Shown: positions 53,905 to 62,314, numbered from the stretch's first letter. The stretch is DNA of 64,000 nt from CAYVBJ01 sp964449075 (GCA_964449075.1 CAYVBJ010000002.1:101193-165192); one strand, 5' to 3'. Numbers and translations: made by a program. The notes: a model not told the origin generated them from the sequence alone.

Positions 53905-56307
53905 TCACTCGGTTTTTATACTTTCTACCGGGTTCATTCTTGCTGCTCTGACTGTTTGCCAGCTAATGGTTATCAGCACAATAAAAACTGTTATTAATGC
54001 TGAAACTATAAATGCCATAAAATTGATTTCGATTCTGTATGCAAAATTTTGAAGCCAGTTATTCATAAAGTACCAGGCAACAGGTGCGGAAACAACAAAT
54101 GCAATACCGGCAAGTTTTAAAAATTCTGTTGAAAGCAAGCTTAAAATAGAAAATGTTGAAGCACCGAGAACTTTTCGAATGCCTATTTCACGTGTTCTCT
54201 GTTCCGTCATATATGCCGAAAGTCCTAGCAGTCCGAGGCATGCAATAAAAATTGCAATCGCTGTAAAAACTGTAAAAATACTTCCCAGCCGTTGTTCCTG
54301 TCTGAATAATTTGTCAAAATCGTCGTCCAGAAATGTGTAATCCATTGGTTCGCCGGATGCGTGATCATTCCATATGGAACCGATCAGCGTAACAGCGCCC
54401 CTTGGATCTCCATCTGCAAATCTTACAATCATTTCGTTTGCATTTTCAGTAAGCATAATAACAAGGGGCATAATCTCATTTCGAAGTGATTCGAAATTAA
54501 AGTCTTTCATCACGCCAATAATTTTGTAGGTGTTTTGATCAGACGGAAAAAAAAGCTCATTTCCAACCGGGTTTTCAAGGCTCATCTCTTGTGCCGCGGC
54601 CTGGTTGATTACAACCGCTGCTGTATCCGTAGGAAAATCCCTGCTAAAATAACGTCCCTCGGTTATTTCAAAACCGAGTACCTCATGATGATAATAATCT
54701 GCTGAGTAGAGCATAACAAGATAATCGTTATTCGTTTCAGGCCTCTGAAACACCGTCACGTTATTTGTTCCGGGTATTGTAAACTCACTATAACTTGCCG
54801 CTTTTATTCTTGTATCAGAGACAAGCGCCTGCCTGAAAGGCTCCTGGTTTGATCCAAGCCTGGATGTATTTGTAAGTACCATCGTGTGCTCTTTATTAAT
54901 CCCCAGGTTCTTGTTCTGCATATATTGCAGCTGATTATTTACAAGCAGCGTACAAATGATGAGTCCTGCCGATATGAAGAACTGACCTACAACCAGGGTT
55001 CTTCTGAATCCGCCGCTTTTTGCTCCCCTGGAAATCCTTCCCTTAAGGACGTCAACTGGTCTGAAAGATGTCAGGTAAAACGCAGGATAACTTCCTGCAA
55101 TAAGCCCAACAACAAGAATTAATCCCGAAAGTGTTAAAAGAAACCAGCCTTCAGTATAAATCAGCAGATCCAGATTTTTCCCTGACAGCTGGTTAAACCA
55201 GGGCATTACGAGATATAAAATTACAAATGATATTACGGTTGCCATCAAAACATAAAGAACAGACTCTACCAGAAACTGTACAATCATGGACTGACGATCA
55301 GAACCCAGTGTTTTTCGCAGACCAACTTCTTTTGCCCTCCCCGCGGCACTTGCAGTAGCAAGATTCATGAAATTCACACTCGCGATCACGATCATGAATA
55401 CACCGATCGCGCTGAAGATATAGAGATAGAGTGCATCAGAAGGCGGTTCGAAGGAAGTCTGAACATCCGGCGCATTTAAATGAAGATCCAGTATGGGGAT
55501 CGTAAAATATCCATACTTTCCACCCTGTTTGCGCATCTCTTCAAGCGATATCCCTGTTAACCTCTCTATCTCAGGGCCGGCATATTTTTCAACAAGCTGG
55601 TCTAATCCCTCTTTTACCTGTTCTTCTGACGTTCCGGGAGTAGTCTCGATATAGGTATTGATACTGTTGCCAAGCCACTGCGTTGAACGGCTGTATTCGA
55701 TTGTACTAAACGATATCAGAACATCAAACTGAAAATGTGAATTGTGCGGAGAATCTGCAGCAATGCCTGTCACTTCATACGCTGCTTTGTCATTACCTGC
55801 AAGCAGTACTTTACCAATCGGGTCATTTTCACCGAAGTATTTTTTCGCAGCCGATTCCGTGAGTACAACTTTATTCGGTTCTGATAAGACCGTTTTTTTA
55901 TTTCCGCGAATTAACTCGTACCCAAAGTAATCGAAAAAGCTTGAGTCGGCCCAAAAAGCATCGTACTCTGTAAATGCACGGTTTTCATACCTGAACACCG
56001 TTCCCGCTGATGAAAATGTTCGTGTAACCGATGTGATACCGGGAATTTCCTCTAATGCAGCTCTCGCAAGAGGAGGCGGTGTAAAAACACCCTGCACTTC
56101 CTGGTTTCCGATTTTCCCATTCAGTGCAATAACATACTTATTTTCTACACCGGGGTGAAATGTGTCGTAACTAAGTTCATCCTGTATATAAATAATTACA
56201 AGAATGCCCACAGTAATCCCGATTGACAACCCGAGCAAGTTCAGGAATGAGTAATATTTCTTTTTCAGAATATTCCGGAATGCAACCTTCAGGTAGTTCT
56301 TAAACAT
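53905..56307 (-). CDS. ABC transporter permease of the MacB/FtsX family
   Basis: An 800-residue membrane protein. Two periplasmic MacB-type domains flank FtsX permease segments. An N-terminal helix (about residues 20-42) precedes a large periplasmic region, three helices lie near 285-400, a second N-terminal-like helix near 430 precedes another periplasmic region, and three helices occur near 680-795. Signature segments are ARAKEVGLRKTLGSDRQSM and RTREIGIRKVLGAS. This duplicated layout is common in Bacteroidota. No ATPase gene is adjacent, so partner and substrate are unknown. Confidence 0.92.
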   Translation of the reverse strand: MFKNYLKVAFRNILKKKYYSFLNLLGLSIGITVGILVIIYIQDELSYDTFHPGVENKYVIALNGKIGNQEVQGVFTPPPLARAALEEIPGITSVTRTFSSAGTVFRYENRAFTEYDAFWADSSFFDYFGYELIRGNKKTVLSEPNKVVLTESAAKKYFGENDPIGKVLLAGNDKAAYEVTGIAADSPHNSHFQFDVLISFSTIEYSRSTQWLGNSINTYIETTPGTSEEQVKEGLDQLVEKYAGPEIERLTGISLEEMRKQGGKYGYFTIPILDLHLNAPDVQTSFEPPSDALYLYIFSAIGVFMIVIASVNFMNLATASAAGRAKEVGLRKTLGSDRQSMIVQFLVESVLYVLMATVISFVILYLVMPWFNQLSGKNLDLLIYTEGWFLLTLSGLILVVGLIAGSYPAFYLTSFRPVDVLKGRISRGAKSGGFRRTLVVGQFFISAGLIICTLLVNNQLQYMQNKNLGINKEHTMVLTNTSRLGSNQEPFRQALVSDTRIKAASYSEFTIPGTNNVTVFQRPETNNDYLVMLYSADYYHHEVLGFEITEGRYFSRDFPTDTAAVVINQAAAQEMSLENPVGNELFFPSDQNTYKIIGVMKDFNFESLRNEIMPLVIMLTENANEMIVRFADGDPRGAVTLIGSIWNDHASGEPMDYTFLDDDFDKLFRQEQRLGSIFTVFTAIAIFIACLGLLGLSAYMTEQRTREIGIRKVLGASTFSILSLLSTEFLKLAGIAFVVSAPVAWYFMNNWLQNFAYRIEINFMAFIVSALITVFIVLITISWQTVRAARMNPVESIKTE

Positions 56308-56426
56308 CGTTTATTATCCCCGTATAAAATTATTGATCTGTTACTACCTCTACGAATGCAGATACGGAGGGTTTCAAAAAATTATAACACATTAAGACAG
56401 ATCAACTGAACATTTTCTTCTGGTAA

Positions 56427-56906
56427 TCAGTCCTCATCATTTTGAATCTTGATTTGAACCTCGTGATGAATCGGAAAATTGCAGGAATTGGCAATAAAAC
56501 ACATTTCATTGGCTTTCTTATGAAGCAGGAGCGCTTTATCCCTGTTTTCCTGCTTCAGAATGGTGACCACCGGGTTCAGAGTAGCCGACTGAAACCGGCC
56601 TTTGCCTCCGATTTCTTCAACCATTACGGCGCCGGCTTCATCAGAGTAACTTACCACTGTAATCCCGCTGTCTGAACAGAGGTGCAGGTACCACAACATA
56701 TGGCAGGCAGCGATTGATGATAGAAAAAGTTCCTCCGGGTTGTGCTTCCCGGGGTCGCCGCGGAATGCCGGGTCCGCACTGCCTTCGATACCCGGTTTTC
56801 CGGGAATTGCGATTTGATGAGCTCTCGAATAGTTGTGATAACTCCGGGTACCCTCACCCAGGTTTCCGGTCCAGGTTACGGTTGTTCGGTATTGGTGTCT
56901 TTTCAT
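56427..56906 (-). CDS. OsmC family peroxide-reducing protein
   Basis: A 159-residue OsmC/Ohr-like protein. Two conserved Cys are in SSIAACHMLWYLHLCS (about residues 69 and 78) and EMCFIANSCNFP (about 135-142). The N-terminal KHNPEELFLSSIAACH and the FIANSCN motif are typical. Members reduce organic hydroperoxides with thiols. It is cytosolic. The propeller lipoprotein gene upstream lies 66 bp away in the same direction; linkage is not clear. Confidence 0.9.
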   Translation of the reverse strand: MKRHQYRTTVTWTGNLGEGTRSYHNYSRAHQIAIPGKPGIEGSADPAFRGDPGKHNPEELFLSSIAACHMLWYLHLCSDSGITVVSYSDEAGAVMVEEIGGKGRFQSATLNPVVTILKQENRDKALLLHKKANEMCFIANSCNFPIHHEVQIKIQNDED

Positions 56907-56972
56907 TGGATGTAAATTCAGGTAACTATTTCACTGTGACCTGAATTTGTGAAAAAAGATGATCCCATAAAA

Positions 56973-57917
56973 TTATAATTTCCATCGTGCGATTACACGG
57001 CGGTGTTCACTGTGTGAGGTACATGCGTAAAGGTTTTTTTCATCGCCCCATTGAAAAGAGTAGACCGATGCGGCCAAAAAGTTTTCCTCTCCCTGGCTCC
57101 CGCCCTTAATATCCAGCCAGTACCCGGGGGTAGGTGCTGCAAATCCGATCATTCCTTCCTGATGCACAAAATAGGCTGCCCTGTTTCCATCGGGGGACGG
57201 AGAAAAACTGTGTTTCCATTGATCCCCGGCCGGATCGAAAACTGTGATTCTGCTGCTCAGTAAACCACGGGGATGATGGGTTGCGAGGAGCCGGCCATTA
57301 CCTGAATAAAACCGTATTTCCTTATCCGATGGTTGTACGACCCGGATTTCCGGCCTTGCCGGTTCTGCCTCTTCCGCACACTGTTTTTGATTGGTTTTTA
57401 CAATTGTAAGAGGGGTACTTGTCAGGTCAATTGCATAAAAGTATCTCTCAACCGGACGCGCCCGAACGGATAATCTTGTCCGGGAGCCTGTGTTATCCGC
57501 ATCCATCTGTTGTGTTCTTTTTGGCTCACCTTGCTTCAACACGGTCTGTGAATAATAAACCGTTTTTTGATCCGGGCTGAAACAGCCGATTGCATCCGGA
57601 CCCAGGCCTTTGTTAATGAACTCTTTAACCTCGTCATCGGGCTCGGGAATATGGTTTTCACCGGTTTCAAGGTTCACAAACAGGGACCTGCGTTGATGGG
57701 TTGGCAATAAAGATCCCTCATTCTCAAAATAGGGTGATGTATCTCCCAGGTGCTGCAGCCATCTGCCATCCTGTGAAAGATTGAACTCACACCAGGGCCC
57801 TTCGGCGATCGCGATTATCACACCGCCCGATTTTTCCGGGTCTTCCGATGTGGTGCAGTTTTGCATCATCAAAACGATAATAGCCAGGACAAGTATGTTG
57901 GTTCTGTTGATATTCAA
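56973..57917 (-). CDS. Propeller-like lipoprotein (WD40/TolB-like)
   Basis: A 314-residue protein with a lipobox-like MMQNC near residue 21. The mature part shows WD40/TolB-like repeats (EFNLSQDGRWLQHLGD, FSPDQKTVYYSQTV, FSPSPDGNRAAYFVHQ). It probably forms a beta propeller outside the cytoplasm. No catalytic motif. It is the last gene before a 245-bp gap at the accessory segment. The name is tentative. Confidence 0.72.
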   Translation of the reverse strand: MNINRTNILVLAIIVLMMQNCTTSEDPEKSGGVIIAIAEGPWCEFNLSQDGRWLQHLGDTSPYFENEGSLLPTHQRRSLFVNLETGENHIPEPDDEVKEFINKGLGPDAIGCFSPDQKTVYYSQTVLKQGEPKRTQQMDADNTGSRTRLSVRARPVERYFYAIDLTSTPLTIVKTNQKQCAEEAEPARPEIRVVQPSDKEIRFYSGNGRLLATHHPRGLLSSRITVFDPAGDQWKHSFSPSPDGNRAAYFVHQEGMIGFAAPTPGYWLDIKGGSQGEENFLAASVYSFQWGDEKNLYACTSHSEHRRVIARWKL

Positions 57918-58162
57918 TTGGTTACAGGCAGTTTAGTATTTGTATTTAATGTAACAAGAGGTCTGTAGAGGTGGTTTGTCACAGATCAACAACTATTGAA
58001 GTTATTTGACGAATACTTGGGTATTAAGACAGTTAAAGCCTGGCTATAATGAGTGGGGATTAAAAAGCACAATTCTCTCGATCTGCACAGCCACACCGGT
58101 GTTTTATAGTTAATGTTGTGCATTGTGCCTGCAATTAATAGGATCTTTGACTTATAGCACCA

Positions 58163-58396
58163 TCACTTATTTCTTAATTCTACAATAAGTCCATCTTTAA
58201 CGCAATCATATATGTAAGCAAGAACAGCTTGAATATCTTCTTTTTTCAGGTGAGGGTATGATTGGAGTATTATTTCTTCATTTCAACCGTCAGCCAAACG
58301 CTCCAAAAGGAATTCAACAGATATACGTGTTCCTTTGATCACAGGTTCACCGAGAAGCACGTTCTTATCTGATACTATTCTTTCTTTCCAGTTCAC
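58163..58396 (-). pseudogene. DUF433 (antitoxin-like) gene with an in-frame TGA
   Basis: From a GTG start at 58396 the frame encodes NWKERIVSDKNVLLGEPVIK, then GTRISVEFLLERLADG, followed by TGA at 58285-58283. Translation continues in the same frame as NEEIILQSYPHLKKEDIQAV and LAYIYDCVKDGLIVELRNK to a stop at 58163. Together these match the DUF433 domain (77 residues, usual length). Family members normally have Trp where TGA stands (DGWxEE), so one base change (TGG to TGA) breaks the gene. DUF433 proteins often act as antitoxins of PIN-like toxins; no toxin gene lies downstream here. It could also be an assembly error. Confidence 0.82.
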
Positions 58397-58445
58397 ATTC
58401 AGAAATACATAAATAAATGCATAAATGTTCTCGGTTGGGCATAGA

Positions 58446-58576
58446 GCACAACCGTTTGCGGTATGGAAAGTTGCCGATTGCGGGCGATTTCCTGTCAAGT
58501 TACACAAAAGTTGAAGCGGGCTACAACCCTTGAATAACCTACTGTACCCGGCAATTTTTTATACCGCATGTTAGCT
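58446..58576. repeat. Long imperfect palindrome, candidate cassette recombination (attC-like) site
   Basis: Arms TGCGGTATGGAAAGTTGCCG (58457-58476) and CGGCAATTTTTTATACCGCA (58549-58568) are complementary at 17 of 20 positions; the three differences are G/A transitions compatible with G-T pairs. They flank a 72-bp centre. Outer ends carry GCACAAC (58446-58452) and GTTAGCT (58570-58576). It lies between the GNAT stop and the DUF433 gene start, where an integron cassette attC would lie. The ends deviate from the classical RYYYAAC/GTTRRRY consensus. Confidence 0.72.
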
Positions 58577-58585
58577 TTTCGTTGT

Positions 58586-59155
58586 TTATACTGTAAAAAA
58601 ATCTCTTTTTAACAAAGAATACATAATCATATCGTAGTGTTTCTCATTCCAATACAGCCAATCCCGTAAAATTCCTTCTTTCTTAAATCGAAGTTTTTTC
58701 AGGGCTTTTTCTGAATAAATATTTCCGGGCATTACTTCAGCTTCAATTCTATTTATTCCAAGGTATTCAAATCCAAATTTTATCACTTCCATCAAAGCTT
58801 CTTTAGTAAATCCCTGGTTCCAGTAAGTCTTTTGTAGGTCATAGCCAATATTTGCACGGTGATCCTTAGTGAAAGTGTTATAACCGATTGTTCCAATAAT
58901 ATTATCATTATTTTTTAGTGCGATTCCCCAACGTATTCCAAGCTTGTCCTTAAATCTCTTTTCAAACCAATCAATAAGTTTCTGAGCTTCTTTCTCCTCT
59001 TTCAGAGCTACTATGTTGTAATATTTGGTCACCTGCCTATCCCCAAATATTTTAAATAAATCAGATAGGTGTCTTTGCTTTATTTCAATAAGCTCCAACC
59101 TTTCTGTTTGAAGTACTGGAAAGGTTTGGAAAATATCTTCCATTTTATTTTTCAT
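58586..59155 (-). CDS. GNAT family N-acetyltransferase (RimJ/RimL type)
   Basis: A 189-residue protein with the GNAT pattern LQTERLELIEIKQRHLSDLF, then IGTIGYNTFTKDHRANIGYD, WNQGFTKEALMEVIKFGF, and NRIEAEVMPGNIYSEKAL. These match RimJ/RimL-like N-acetyltransferases that acetylate N-terminal amines of proteins or small molecules using acetyl-CoA. The gene is intact. It sits as a single ORF between the imperfect palindrome and a region with further inverted repeats, consistent with a gene cassette. The acceptor substrate is unknown. Confidence 0.9.
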   Translation of the reverse strand: MKNKMEDIFQTFPVLQTERLELIEIKQRHLSDLFKIFGDRQVTKYYNIVALKEEKEAQKLIDWFEKRFKDKLGIRWGIALKNNDNIIGTIGYNTFTKDHRANIGYDLQKTYWNQGFTKEALMEVIKFGFEYLGINRIEAEVMPGNIYSEKALKKLRFKKEGILRDWLYWNEKHYDMIMYSLLKRDFFTV

Positions 59156-59387
59156 ACGCTTCTTCTATGATTTAATGTTCTGCGAACTTCTAACAATGAA
59201 AGCAACGGACTGGCTTTAGACCGTTTTTATTCGCAATAGCTTTTATTGTGGTCTGGCTTTATTTATTAATAACTCAATCAGGCTAATCAGGATATTATTG
59301 ATTTCCTTATTAGCACTCCATCCTTTTTTTATTTCCAGATGTAAGTTGGTAAAAGCAAAAACAGTACAGGAATGCTCCATGTGCTGT

Positions 59388-60398
59388 TTAAAAATTTGCC
59401 GCAATCTGGTAGTAAAACATTTCGTTTTGTGGTTCTTGAATGATGTCTCTTTCAATGAGGACATCCGTCGCTTCAGTGTAAATCCAGTGGTACCAAAAGA
59501 TAAAAAACTCTTCAAAGGAGACTTCCTGGTCAAAATTCAGCTCATGGTAGGTGGCTTCAAAATCAGGTCTGTTTCTGTTCAGGATAGCGAGCAGCGTTGG
59601 GAAAAACAGTTCAGGCATTTTTTGGGTTATCAACTGAGTATCATGTTCATCAAAAACATGGATATTCTTGTCCTGATAATTATCCCATCCGACATTTGAT
59701 TCGGTTCGCTGGTTACCGTACACGGCAATGCCTGTAGAATCACTCCAGTGCAGCCCACGGTTGCCATAGATTCCATAAGGTTCGGTGTCGCCGGCAAGGT
59801 CATCTTCAACAATGGCAAGGTAATACCGGCTTCCATTTCTTAAAGGCCGCTTTTGGTTTAAAAATTCTTCTTCCACCCGTTCAATTTGAAAATTATCGAG
59901 GATCACATTACTCAGATAAAAGAGTGACAGTTCACGAAAATCATGGTTCTCCGAAATGTGCGATTCGTTATGGATTTCCTTTATCTCCGGTAACCATGCG
60001 GATATGCTGTCTGCAATTTCATTGGCTACGTTTTGGGCTTTTTCTTCTAATAAAATTCCCCGCTCCAGCGTGATTATCCCGAGGTTTGGTTGATAGTAAT
60101 CTCCCTTTTTTGAAAGCAATTTATTTTCTATAAGGGCATTGATATGCCTCTCGGTCGTTTCAGAGCTCCATTCCAATTCACGTTCAATTTCAGCAAGAGG
60201 AATATTGTAGTGCAGGGCAGTCAGAAATTGAGCAAGACTATCCTTTTTAATATCGATGTTGGGGCCCTGGAATCCGGATATTTGATACACTCTGAACTTG
60301 GAGTCAAGAATATCATCTACTGTTCTGTTGTTTTCAGCAGAACAGCTTGCAAAAATAATAACAGCAAGTACGGTAATTAAAGTCTTAAAAGTCTTCAT
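59388..60398 (-). CDS. Lipoprotein with a possible winged-helix segment, function unknown
   Basis: A 336-residue lipoprotein (lipobox FASC, Cys19). Residues about 60-110 (NIPLAEIERELEWSSETTER, then INALIENKLLSKKGDYYQP) look like a small winged-helix module, which is odd for an exported protein. The rest is mixed helix and strand, including YGIYGNRGLHWSDSTGIAVYG. No family was recognised. A DNA-binding role seems unlikely outside the cytoplasm; the segment may be a structural look-alike. It is followed on the minus strand by 232 bp of noncoding sequence before the GNAT gene. Confidence 0.6.
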   Translation of the reverse strand: MKTFKTLITVLAVIIFASCSAENNRTVDDILDSKFRVYQISGFQGPNIDIKKDSLAQFLTALHYNIPLAEIERELEWSSETTERHINALIENKLLSKKGDYYQPNLGIITLERGILLEEKAQNVANEIADSISAWLPEIKEIHNESHISENHDFRELSLFYLSNVILDNFQIERVEEEFLNQKRPLRNGSRYYLAIVEDDLAGDTEPYGIYGNRGLHWSDSTGIAVYGNQRTESNVGWDNYQDKNIHVFDEHDTQLITQKMPELFFPTLLAILNRNRPDFEATYHELNFDQEVSFEEFFIFWYHWIYTEATDVLIERDIIQEPQNEMFYYQIAANF

Positions 60399-60419
60399 AC
60401 ATTAATAATTTTTTTAAAA

Positions 60420-60593
60420 TTATGCGCTTGTGACGCTATAATGTTTTGTCTGATGCAGATAGGGATGACCACCCGCTTTGGGGAATTTTATCAGTCTCTG
60501 AACAGCATCTTCAAACTCTTGAATAAAATCGTCCAATAGTTGTGGGTCGTTAATATCGGTGACCTTATCTACGATTCTTTTTTTGATATTCAT
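60420..60593 (-). CDS. Small antitoxin-like protein (57 residues)
   Basis: An ATG at 60593 opens a 57-residue frame, MNIKKRIVDKVTDINDPQLL then DDFIQEFEDAVQRLIKFPK, ending at TAA (60422-60420). The N-terminal helix pattern is like that of antitoxins or small addiction-module proteins, with a charged helical composition typical of real genes. No toxin is adjacent; the next gene on the minus strand is the winged-helix lipoprotein, 21 bp downstream. It might be a leader or partner gene. Evidence is composition only. Confidence 0.45.
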   Translation of the reverse strand: MNIKKRIVDKVTDINDPQLLDDFIQEFEDAVQRLIKFPKAGGHPYLHQTKHYSVTSA

Positions 60594-60763
60594 AATAGTT
60601 AAAGATAGTTCCTAATTCAGGAAAATGCGAAGTATTCAAAAATTGTTTATGTTTAAATTAATTTTTACGGACTTTTCAGACAATGAAACAGGTATCCGGT
60701 TTATGCAGAAGTTTTTCACTTTTCAGTTTTCAGTTTTTTCCACTTACCAGGAACAACAAATGT

Positions 60764-60909
60764 GCATTACGCTGGTGGCTGTGGTTAGGGGCAACGAGGT
60801 GTCGAACGAGTTTACCGTTACCGAAATCTATCAGCGACATCGTGAGGATTGGAAATTATTAGACCTGACATTCAGCAGTGTGCGGGATAGTCGCAGCATT
60901 GAACAATAA
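60764..60909 (+). pseudogene. 3' fragment of an NTF2-like gene (duplicated relic)
   Basis: This stretch encodes ITLVAVVRGNEVSNEFTVTE, IYQRHREDWKLLDLTFSSVR, DSRSIEQ. It is nearly identical to the C-terminus of the complete NTF2-like protein encoded at 62553-63017. Only the last third is present; the upstream part of the open frame (60625-60763) has no likeness to the family. It is therefore a truncated relic inside the 287-bp duplication annotated as copy A. Confidence 0.9.
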
Positions 60910-61050
60910 TAGCTTTAAAGATGATTATAGCGGGGAAAATAAAAAACGGAATGTGTTCTTTGAACAGATTTGATTTTTCTCATCAACAAAACGAACTACT
61001 CAGTCCAAATTAACGTGGCTAAACCCGCCTGACAGGCTCAAAAAAGCTCC
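60764..61050. repeat. Direct duplication, copy A
   Basis: About 287 bp, close to 90% identical by eye to 62872-63159. It begins at GCATTAC in the NTF2-like 3' end and runs through the intergenic spacer to the final codons of trpF (on the minus strand encoding SFFEPVRRV and stop, compared with AAFFEAVRRV in the intact gene). Copy A holds only the tails of both genes. Confidence 0.9.
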
Positions 61051-61064
61051 ATTTCTCCGGGTCT

Positions 61065-61442
61065 TCAAGGCTCATATCTTATCTTCTTGCCGAAAGGAGT
61101 CAAAGCAAGCCCTGCCAGCTTGAAGTGCTGTTTGGCAAAGGGTATCCCGATAATAGTGATGAAGAGAAGAATACCAAACAATATATGGGTAAGGGCAATC
61201 CAAATACCTCCCACCAGGATCCAGATAATATTGAAGACAAGTGAGAGACAGCCTTCCGAACTACCGGTGGACACTACTTTTTTGCCGAAAGGCCAGATTG
61301 CCATCTCAGCGAGCTTTAGTGTTTGCAACCCAAAAGGAATGCCCACAATAGTGATCATCAGAATAAAGCTTGCTATGCAGTATTCGAGTGCAGTTATAAA
61401 ACCTCCGAAAATCACCCAGATAATATTTCCCAGAAACTTCAT
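61065..61442 (-). CDS. YccF domain membrane protein
   Basis: A 125-residue protein with two similar YccF halves. Each has a hydrophobic segment and a conserved turn: IIWVIFGGFITALEYCIASF with IVGIPFGLQTLKLAEMAIWPFGK, and IIWILVGGIWIALTHILFGI with IIGIPFAKQHFKLAGLALTPFGK. This duplicated IGIPF-LA-PFG pattern is diagnostic for the YccF family of inner-membrane proteins. Function unknown. Starts right after the duplication boundary and lies within the bracketed segment. Confidence 0.92.
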   Translation of the reverse strand: MKFLGNIIWVIFGGFITALEYCIASFILMITIVGIPFGLQTLKLAEMAIWPFGKKVVSTGSSEGCLSLVFNIIWILVGGIWIALTHILFGILLFITIIGIPFAKQHFKLAGLALTPFGKKIRYEP

Positions 61443-61483
61443 AAAGAAAATGTACGCGTTTTATACTTGAATGAAAAATCCCT

Positions 61484-61843
61484 CTAACCTTGAATCGTTT
61501 GTTTTTTTACCCTTTCTTTCATAATCTCAGTCTGCTCTTCAAGTGTATTAAAACCAACAGCTTTTCTTCTTTGGTTGACTTTTGCTATGTCATCAAATTC
61601 ATTAGCATTCATTTCTCCATTCTCGTCCCAATCAAATTGAGTTCCGTAAAGTTGTGGTTTTCCTTCAAAAACAGCTATTCGGCCGGTTAAATATGCAAGA
61701 CTTATTGGGTCTGTCTTATTTTCTTCCACAGCTTTTTTAATTGCCCCTAACAATTTGAGCATATGACTTGTGGCGGTTATCGAAGCACTATAATGTCGTT
61801 TTGTAACCAACTTACACAAAAGTATAAAGATTGAATTTACCAC
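61484..61843 (-). pseudogene. DUF6624-like gene lacking its N-terminal part
   Basis: The 119-residue frame carries the C-terminal half of a DUF6624-like domain: LLGAIKKAVEENKTDPISLA, YLTGRIAVFEGKPQLYGTQF and NQRRKAVGFNTLEE, with typical spacing. Its first about 26 residues (MVNSIFILLCKLVTK onward) do not resemble the family. They are encoded by sequence that shares the 12-mer TTACACAAAAGT with the centre of the palindrome at 58446-58576. The remaining N-terminal domain is absent in the 79 bp between this frame and the DUF1428 gene. So the reading frame is a fusion or truncation. Confidence 0.65.
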
Positions 61844-61876
61844 TTTCCCTCAATAAGTTATATACGCTGTTGTGAG
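61811..61876. repeat. Half-site of a cassette-like palindrome
   Basis: On the plus strand the sequence CTTACACAAAAGT is followed 30-40 bp later by GTTATATACGCTGTTGTGAG. The layout matches one arm plus centre of the complete palindrome (58446-58576): a shared 12-mer and then an arm ending at a GTTGTG core. The other arm is missing and coding sequence of the DUF6624 fragment replaces it. Confidence 0.55.
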
Positions 61877-61922
61877 GTCGGCTTTTTTGTCGAAATAGCT
61901 TACGAAAGTAATAATTTGCATT

Positions 61923-62314
61923 CTATCCCACTTCATCGGTATTCGACTGAACAAGTGGCTGGAATCCCCCGTAAACCATTCTTTCGGCGTCAAAAATCAA
62001 TCTTTTTGGGTCGGTTAATGGAGTAACTAATTCCGCCATTCTTGAATCAGTGGGAACTTGCCTGTTTGCCCTGTCTCGAATCTCTTTGGTAGGAAAAGTA
62101 ACCCATCCAAATACAATTACTTCATCCTCTTTCAAATCCACTACCTCATGAAAGAACGTGTACCTTCCAATTTCAAATCTTCTCCCGCATACTCAAAGTA
62201 TGCAAGTGCTCCATATTCTTTCCAAATTTCAGCTGCTTTTTCGGCCACACTCTTGTATTCATTCAGGTGAATTCGCGGAACCGGAAGTACAAATCCGTCT
62301 ATGTAATTTCCCAT
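61923..62314 (-). pseudogene. DUF1428 gene split by a one-base frameshift
   Basis: An ATG at 62314 starts MGNYIDGFVLPVPRIHLNEY, matching the N-terminus of DUF1428, and reads to LEGTRSF before a TAG at 62143-62141. The next frame resumes as FHEVVDLKEDEVIVFGWVTF, then FPTKEIRDRANRQVP, to a stop at 61923. Adding one T to the T tract at about 62151-62153 (minus strand) makes the sequence RSFHEVVDLKED continuous and restores a full DUF1428 of about 130 residues. It is either a recent pseudogene or a sequencing error. Confidence 0.85.

Noticed and set aside
58446..58576. Classical integron attC site with RYYYAAC and GTTRRRY ends
   Set aside because: The ends GCACAAC and GTTAGCT do not satisfy the consensus, so I call it attC-like only.
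59243..59533. 96-residue minus-strand frame
   Set aside because: It overlaps the 3' end of the winged-helix lipoprotein gene in another frame; only its last 25 residues look protein-like, insufficient to call a gene.
60625..60909. NTF2-like frame as a complete gene
   Set aside because: Only its C-terminal third matches the family; upstream residues are unrelated, low-complexity sequence.
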